NCBI GenBank assembly: GCA_900540375.1
Contig: UQFS01000002.1
Span: 1 to 64,000 of the forward strand
Source of the DNA: an uncultured Prevotella sp.
Lineage (GTDB): Bacteria; Bacteroidota; Bacteroidia; Bacteroidales; Bacteroidaceae
DNA length: 64,000 nt
Direction of reading: 5' to 3'
Shown here: piece after piece, positions 59,304-64,000 of the stretch
How positions within the stretch are numbered: the first letter of the stretch is position 1
Layout: each line of letters opens with the position of its first letter
Program-made: the position numbers and the translations under genes
The notes under the pieces: generated by a model
What the model was told of the DNA's origin: nothing
Seen by the model: only the letters and a program-made list of their open reading frames with translations
Database searches by the model: none

Positions 59304-60083
59304 TTACAACCCTCTTGCTTTCCATATAGTCTCTTTGGCGGCGTTGATCTTCTGGAACTTCTTTTCTGCTGCTTTTCTGACATCCTCGCCGAGCGTCGCC
59401 ACGCGGTCGGGATGGTTTTTCAAGGCCAGTTGCCGGTAAGCCGCCTTCACCTCGTCGTCGGTGGCTGTCGGTGCGACGCCCAAGACCTTATAGGCAGCGT
59501 CGAGACTCGTGCCCGCATCTTTCAGGTTGAGCATGGCGTCGACATCAGCCTCGCTCAGTCCCAGTCCTACAGCGCACTCCTTCAGCGCGCTGACCTCTTC
59601 CGACGTCACCACGCCATCGGCCTGCGCGATCATTGCCAAGAAGTTGAGCAGTTGCAGCCGCTGCTCATAGAGCATGTTCTGCCGGAGCTGGTGACAACTG
59701 CTGATGACGGCGCTGCGGTACTCTGCTGCGCCAAGTCGTTTCTGCTGCTCAAAGAGTTTCATGAGGATGTCCTCACCCTCGCTGACAGCAATCTCTCCAA
59801 AGTTGACCCTTAGCCAATTGCGCACCACATTCATCTCGGAGTGCATCACCCTGCCGTCGGCTTTGATGATATATGAAGCCAGAACAAGCAAAGAGAAGCG
59901 GAACGTGTTGCGCTCGCCTTCGTATTGCTGTTGCTGATGTGTATATCCGTTGTTGTCCTCGGTGTTGACAGCGTCTACACCGGAATCGAACAGTGATCCC
60001 AAGACAAATCCTGCCAGTGCGCCGAGTGGTCCGGCGGTGATCAGACCCAGGAAGCCACCTATCCATTTACCCATTTTTGCCAT
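59304..60083 (-). CDS. TerB-like/J-domain co-chaperone (DjlA-like)
   Basis: 259 residues: N-terminal glycine-rich hydrophobic segment (GKWIGGFLGLITAGPLGALAGFVLGSLF), which may insert in the membrane, a TerB-type helical domain (about 62-185, with YIIKADGRVMHSEM and MIAQADGVVTSEE, both acidic metal-binding loops) and a C-terminal J domain with the HPD motif at 224-226. DjlA proteins stimulate DnaK. The start overlaps the end of rnz by 17 bases, so the two are translationally coupled. Confidence 0.93.
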   Translation of the reverse strand: MAKMGKWIGGFLGLITAGPLGALAGFVLGSLFDSGVDAVNTEDNNGYTHQQQQYEGERNTFRFSLLVLASYIIKADGRVMHSEMNVVRNWLRVNFGEIAVSEGEDILMKLFEQQKRLGAAEYRSAVISSCHQLRQNMLYEQRLQLLNFLAMIAQADGVVTSEEVSALKECAVGLGLSEADVDAMLNLKDAGTSLDAAYKVLGVAPTATDDEVKAAYRQLALKNHPDRVATLGEDVRKAAEKKFQKINAAKETIWKARGL

Positions 60084-61035
60084 GTTGATGTTTTTGTTCT
60101 TTATTGGTCTTCTGCTGTGTTAAGATAGGGAACGTCATGCCCTCGTCTGTCAGCTGTGTATTGGGGAATATCTTCCTTGCTTCGTTGAGGATGCCCTCCT
60201 CGTTGTCATACCGCGCACTGAAATGCCCCAGCAACAGTTGTCCGACGTGCGCATCTTTGGCCACTTGTGCAGCTTGCGTTGACGTAGAGTGGTTGTATAG
60301 CGCAGCCCGCTCCTCCATGCTCTTGTCGTAGGTAGAGTCGTGGTAGAGCACGTCGACATCCTTGATGAGCTGATGGAGTGAAGGGATGAAACGTGTGTCG
60401 CTGCAATAAGCATAGCTACGGCTTTTGTCGGCAGGAGTGACCAGACGGCTGTTGGGGATGACCTCGCCGTCCTCTGTCGTCCAGTCAGCACCCAACTTGA
60501 TGTTGTTGATCTGTGATACCGGTATTTCGTAACAGTCGATCATGTCGCGCCGGATGTGGGGCAGGGTCGGCTTCTCACGGAAGAGAAAACCATTACAGGG
60601 CACACGATGCTGCAAGGGCAGTGACTCCACTGTCAGGCTGCGGTCGTCGTAGATGACCTGGTGTTTCGTGGCGTCAACGGCATGGAAGACGACGTTGAAC
60701 TCCAGTCCTGTGCAGAACATCTTCAGTTGCAGGTCGAGCAGCGGTTCCATCTCTTTCGGCGCATAGACATGCAGCGGTGCGGTACGTCCCAGCATGCCCA
60801 TGCTGGAGATGAGGCCTATCAGTCCGAAGCAGTGGTCGCCGTGGAGATGCGAGATAAACACCGTCTGAATCTTAGTGAAGCTGATATGGTATTTCCGCAT
60901 CTGCAGTTGCGTGCCCTCGCCACAGTCGATCATGAAGAGCTTGCCCCGAAACTCAATGACTTGCGAGGAAGCGCTGTGCCGGAGTGTGGGCAGGGCACTG
61001 CCGCAGCCTAAGATATGTATGAGGAAAGGCTCCAT
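60067..61035 (-). CDS. rnz: ribonuclease Z
   Basis: 322 residues, metallo-beta-lactamase-fold tRNase Z that trims tRNA 3' ends. Zinc motif HLHGDH at 63-68, N-terminal ILGCGSALPT, and later YCSDTRF, YHDSTYDKSMEERA, and LGHFSARY with the exosite and second metal ligands. Length is normal plus a 15-residue charged C-terminal extension. It starts immediately after the stop of the lipoprotein gene and overlaps the next gene. Confidence 0.97.
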   Translation of the reverse strand: MEPFLIHILGCGSALPTLRHSASSQVIEFRGKLFMIDCGEGTQLQMRKYHISFTKIQTVFISHLHGDHCFGLIGLISSMGMLGRTAPLHVYAPKEMEPLLDLQLKMFCTGLEFNVVFHAVDATKHQVIYDDRSLTVESLPLQHRVPCNGFLFREKPTLPHIRRDMIDCYEIPVSQINNIKLGADWTTEDGEVIPNSRLVTPADKSRSYAYCSDTRFIPSLHQLIKDVDVLYHDSTYDKSMEERAALYNHSTSTQAAQVAKDAHVGQLLLGHFSARYDNEEGILNEARKIFPNTQLTDEGMTFPILTQQKTNKEQKHQHGKNG

Positions 61036-61602
61036 TTATTTCTGTCGTGTATAGACAAAGATACCTTCGCGGTTCTCGAGGTAGAGCGAGTCACCGCCCA
61101 GCCGGTCGATGCTGAAGGTGTCGGTGTTGAGCACCAGCTGTCCGTTGAGGATCTTCCAGCTGGTCCAGGGATTTTTCTCAGCCTGCACGTTCGACTTCAC
61201 TGTGCCGCCCTCAAGGATCTCGAAGTTTTTGTCGAGACTGGTCCATTTGCCTTGCAGTGTGGTGAGGTTGATGACTTTCTTGGCTACCTTCATGCCGTCC
61301 ATCGTACCACCGGCAATGACTGCTAAGCGGTCACCGGCGAGCAGTCCGCCGAGCACAGCGTCCGTGCCGTCATCGGTCTGTGGCAACTCAAATTCGATGC
61401 TGTCGCCGGCATCGGTGATCAGTTGCACGACATTCATGGAAGTGCCGTCACCACAGACACCATAGATGGTGGAGTCTGTAGTGGTCTCCGCCTTCACGGA
61501 GTCTTTGTTTCCGGCTGTCGTCTTTGTGTTCTTTCCGTTGCAGCCCGTCATGACAAATGCCGTGACCAGGGCGGCAAGGCATATCAATGTGATTTTTTTC
61601 AT
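61036..61602 (-). CDS. lipoprotein with lipocalin-like C-terminal domain
   Basis: 188 residues. Lipoprotein signal MKKITLICLAALVTAFVMTGC, a Lys/Thr/Ser linker, a first domain (about 45-105) and a second domain that opens LQGKWTSLDKNFEILEGGTV and ends YLENREGIFVYTRQK, patterns of lipocalin-like or META-type barrels of Bacteroidetes. Ligand and role unknown. It sits between mazG (73 bp) and rnz (0 bp), probably in one transcript. Confidence 0.75.
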   Translation of the reverse strand: MKKITLICLAALVTAFVMTGCNGKNTKTTAGNKDSVKAETTTDSTIYGVCGDGTSMNVVQLITDAGDSIEFELPQTDDGTDAVLGGLLAGDRLAVIAGGTMDGMKVAKKVINLTTLQGKWTSLDKNFEILEGGTVKSNVQAEKNPWTSWKILNGQLVLNTDTFSIDRLGGDSLYLENREGIFVYTRQK

Positions 61603-61675
61603 CTTGCTTAAGTTTTATAGGGTTTGATAATCGATATTCTGCGTTGGCGGCTCAGTGCTCGCCTTCCGTCACCGG

Positions 61676-62590
61676 CTACTCGTCTTTCAGCACGCTTTTA
61701 GCCTCGTTCCAGAGGGCGTCCATCTCGCCGAGCGTCATGTCTTTGAGGCTCTTGCCTTGCTCTTTGGCTTTCTGCTCGATATAGCCGAAGCGCGAGATGA
61801 ACTTGCGGTTGGTGTGCTCCAGCGCATTGTCGGGGTTGAGATGATAGAGGCGTGCGGCATTGATGACGCTGAAAAGGAAGTCGCCCAACTCCTTGGTGGA
61901 GTTGTCCTTATCCTCCTTCTTCAGTTCCGTCTCCAGTTCGCCCATTTCCTCTTTCACCTTGTCCCACACGTCCTCTTTCTTTTGCCAGTCGAAGCCCACG
62001 TTGCGTGCTTTGTCCTGGATGCGGTAAGCCTTGATGAGCGAGGGCAGTGCGGCGGGCACACCGCTGAGCACGCTGGTGTTGCCGTCGCGCTCGCGCTGCT
62101 TGATCTGTTCCCACGTCTGCTCCACACCGGCAGCCGTCTTGGGCTTGTCGGCATCCTGACTGCCGCCGGTCTCGCTGTCTTTGTAGACCACCTGTCCTTG
62201 GGCGTTGATGGTCATGTCTGACGCCGACACTGAGAACGGCTCGTTGTCGATCGTCCAGTCACCCTGGGCGTTGTTCCAGTCGATGAACGGATGGCGGAAC
62301 ATCAGCTTGTCGGCCTCGCGGTTGCAGACATCCGCCATGTCGAACTCACCGGCCTCGTCGCCGATGAGCGCATAGAAGATGACATGCTCCATGACATCGC
62401 CCAACTCCTTCATCACCTCGTGGTAGTCGCGGCGCATCAGAGCGTCGGCGAGCTCAAAGACCTCCTCGATGGTGTTGGGGCGGAGGCTCTCCATGGTTTG
62501 CTTCTTGTCCCAGGGACATTCCTTGCGCAGCCGGTGCTGCACATCGAGCAAGCGCCCGAAAGCTCTCAGTTTTTCTTCGCGTGTATGCAC
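61676..62590 (-). CDS. mazG: nucleoside triphosphate pyrophosphohydrolase MazG
   Basis: 304 residues, two tandem all-alpha NTP-PPase domains. The first has RLRKECPWDKKQTMESLRPN, EEVFELADAL and ELGDVMEHV; the second EEMGELETEL and ELGDFLFSVINAAR, both with the ExxE/ExxD metal pattern. The enzyme hydrolyses non-canonical and alarmone-type NTPs to monophosphates. Usual length is about 260; here residues 105-155 form an insertion between the domains with a Gly/Ser/Asp-rich core. The start is GTG 62590, as no ATG fits. First gene of the mazG-lipoprotein-rnz-dnaJ operon. Confidence 0.95.
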   Translation of the reverse strand: MHTREEKLRAFGRLLDVQHRLRKECPWDKKQTMESLRPNTIEEVFELADALMRRDYHEVMKELGDVMEHVIFYALIGDEAGEFDMADVCNREADKLMFRHPFIDWNNAQGDWTIDNEPFSVSASDMTINAQGQVVYKDSETGGSQDADKPKTAAGVEQTWEQIKQRERDGNTSVLSGVPAALPSLIKAYRIQDKARNVGFDWQKKEDVWDKVKEEMGELETELKKEDKDNSTKELGDFLFSVINAARLYHLNPDNALEHTNRKFISRFGYIEQKAKEQGKSLKDMTLGEMDALWNEAKSVLKDE

Positions 62591-62609
62591 TTCGTTTATC
62601 TTTTTGATG

Positions 62610-62617
62610 CAAAGTTA
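62610..62617 (-). promoter_or_regulatory. -7 box of the mazG operon
   Basis: TAACTTTG on the minus strand, 19 bases upstream of the GTG start. Confidence 0.65.
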
Positions 62618-62639
62618 CTGATTTTCGGGGGATTTTTCG

Positions 62640-62647
62640 TACTTTTG
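62640..62647 (+). promoter_or_regulatory. -7 box of valS
   Basis: TACTTTTG on the plus strand; the 22-base gap to the mazG box equals that of the patatin/aminopeptidase pair. The leader of about 36 nt contains ATAAAATAAGGT. Confidence 0.65.
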
Positions 62648-62687
62648 CAGCATTAATTATAAAATAAGGTATAAAAGATAAGAATAC

Positions 62688-64000
62688 ATGGAATTAGCAA
62701 GTAAGTACGACCCGAAAGAAGCAGAGTCGAAGTGGTATGAGTACTGGCTGGATCACAAACTTTTCAGCTCCAAGCCTGACAATCGCGAACCCTATACCAT
62801 CGTCATCCCCCCACCAAACGTGACGGGAGTGCTACACATGGGTCACATGCTGAACAACACCATTCAGGATATCCTCGTGCGCCGTGCGCGCATGGAGGGA
62901 AAGAACGCCTGCTGGGTGCCCGGCACTGACCACGCCTCTATCGCCACTGAGGCCAAGGTCGTCGGCAAGCTCGCTGAGCAGGGCATCAAGAAGACCGACC
63001 TCACACGCGAACAGTTCCTTGAGCATGCCTGGGACTGGACACGCGAGCATGGCGGCATCATCCTCAAGCAACTCCGCAAGCTCGGCTGCTCCTGCGATTG
63101 GGACCGTACTGCTTTCACCATGGACGAGACACGCTCCAGAGGCGTCATCAAGGTCTTTGTGGACCTCTGTCGCAAGGGCTACATCTATCGTGGCGTACGC
63201 ATGGTCAACTGGGACCCGAAAGCCCAGACCGCACTGTCGGATGAGGAGGTCGTCTACAAGGACGAGCACTCCAAGCTCTACTATCTGAAATACTATGTTG
63301 CTCCCGAGGATCAGGCGTCTGTTGAGCGCAAGGACGAGGGCAACGTCATGCATAAGGACGAGAAAGGCTACTACGCTGTCGTGGCCACCACACGCCCCGA
63401 GACCATCATGGGCGACTCGGCAATGTGCATCAACCCCGAGGACGTGAAAAACACATGGCTCAAGGGCAAGCGCGTCATCGTGCCGCTGGTGGGTCGTGTG
63501 ATTCCCGTCATCGAGGACAGCTATGTCGACGTTCAGTTCGGTACCGGCTGTCTGAAGGTTACTCCGGCTCACGATGTCAACGACCACATGCTCGGACTGA
63601 AGCACCACTTGGAGACCATCGACATCTTCAACGATGACGGTACCATCTCCGAGGCTGCCGGACTCTATGTCGGCCAGGACCGTATGGACGTGCGCAAGCA
63701 GATTGCCAAGGATCTGACGAGTGCCGGACTGATGGAGAAGATCGAGGACTATGACAACAAGGTCGGTTTCTCCGAGCGCACCAATGTGCCTATTGAGCCG
63801 AAGCTCTCCACCCAGTGGTTCCTGAAGATGCAGCACTTCGCTGACATCGCCCTGCCGCCGGTGATGGACGACGACATTGAGTTCTATCCCAAGAAATACA
63901 AGAACACCTATCGCCACTGGCTGGAGAATATCAAGGACTGGTGTATCTCGCGTCAGCTGTGGTGGGGACACCGCATCCCGGCTTACTATTTCAAGACTGC
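62688..64000 (+). CDS. valS: valyl-tRNA synthetase (3' end beyond the window)
   Basis: 437 codons of a class I synthetase of about 880 residues. N-terminal MELASKYDPKEAESKWYEYW, the class I HIGH motif as HMGH at 50-53 within PPPNVTGVLHMGHM, WVPGTDHASIATEAKV, and the CP1 editing domain with TTRPETIMGD, FGTGCLKVTPAHD. The frame stays open to the window end in the WCISRQLWWGHRIPAYYF region, before the KMSKS motif. ATG 62688 gives the standard N-terminus. Divergent from mazG with interlocked promoters. Confidence 0.97.
   Translation, partial: MELASKYDPKEAESKWYEYWLDHKLFSSKPDNREPYTIVIPPPNVTGVLHMGHMLNNTIQDILVRRARMEGKNACWVPGTDHASIATEAKVVGKLAEQGIKKTDLTREQFLEHAWDWTREHGGIILKQLRKLGCSCDWDRTAFTMDETRSRGVIKVFVDLCRKGYIYRGVRMVNWDPKAQTALSDEEVVYKDEHSKLYYLKYYVAPEDQASVERKDEGNVMHKDEKGYYAVVATTRPETIMGDSAMCINPEDVKNTWLKGKRVIVPLVGRVIPVIEDSYVDVQFGTGCLKVTPAHDVNDHMLGLKHHLETIDIFNDDGTISEAAGLYVGQDRMDVRKQIAKDLTSAGLMEKIEDYDNKVGFSERTNVPIEPKLSTQWFLKMQHFADIALPPVMDDDIEFYPKKYKNTYRHWLENIKDWCISRQLWWGHRIPAYYFKT

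Noticed and set aside
62832..63971. 379-codon open frame on the minus strand
   Set aside because: Antisense shadow of valS.

Overview
The window reads as a chromosomal segment of a Bacteroidota bacterium, most likely a Prevotellaceae-type Bacteroidales. The evidence is the repeated Bacteroidota promoter signature (-7 box TAnnTTTG, usually TAACTTTGC, TACCTTTGC or TATCTTTGC), weak use of Shine-Dalgarno sites, family content (DUF4837 between rlmN and pdxA, sigma-54 regulator/lptE/TPR/secG order, Cys/His-tailed SlyD, short lipoprotein leaders) and a moderate GC of roughly 50-58 % in genes. No rRNA, prophage, integrase, IS transposase or CRISPR array was seen. Almost everything is core housekeeping; the only clearly accessory locus is a type III restriction-modification pair.

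Layout. 1-3.2 kb: tRNA-His (cut by the window edge) and a minus-strand operon sigma-54 regulator > lptE > TPR protein > secG (envelope and secretion). 3.2-4.4 kb: long non-coding stretch with repeat element A. 4.4-11.2 kb: thrS, hrpB, a small membrane protein, an HSDR_N-type protein and holA. 11.2-14.6 kb: a very AT-rich island, an XRE regulator, and pyrK-pyrD behind a structured leader. 14.8-17.6 kb: MFS permease and SpoIID-like protein. 17.7-22.1 kb: rlmN, DUF4837 lipoprotein, pdxA and a flippase-like membrane protein. 22.1-24.5 kb: repeat element B and the infC-rpmI-rplT operon. 24.6-34.2 kb: ABC-F protein, M13 peptidase, metA (with the acetyl-CoA specificity residue), U32 hydroxylase family protein, membrane zinc-ribbon lipoprotein, nth, DUF2461. 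34.3-36.7 kb: coiled-coil zinc-ribbon protein, Nif3 and a small exported helical protein. 37-46.2 kb: slyD, aroC, a candidate small RNA, M48 lipoprotein, Sel1-like protein, NfeD/SPFH pair, patatin, aminopeptidase P and a C1 peptidase. 46.4-52.9 kb: a DNA-repair group, recJ-recQ (+) converging on ligA-trmD (-). 52.9-53.6 kb: repeat element C. 53.6-64 kb: B3/B4-domain protein, type III res-mod, and the mazG/lipoprotein/rnz/TerB-DnaJ operon divergent from valS, which runs off the window.

The most unusual signal is a family of three non-coding elements (about 349-370 bp; at 3664, 22418 and 53011). They share ordered sequence blocks, and each carries exactly five 22-bp units built on the dyad RTCA-N11-TGAY. 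Two copies have identical internal spacing although their sequence has diverged, and each copy lies 80-140 bp upstream of a same-strand promoter. They look either like BrickBuilt-type non-autonomous repeats or like dispersed, helically phased protein-binding arrays. Other non-coding observations are a second, unrelated 5 x 22-bp array filling the spacer upstream of the zinc-ribbon gene, a C-depleted candidate sRNA with repeated UAGGU motifs, a recurrent leader motif TATATAATAAGGNG, divergent promoters with identical 22-bp spacing, and promoters that abut start codons.

Limits: all calls come from reading the sequence; no alignments, folding energies or database searches were run. Promoters and terminators are motif-level predictions.
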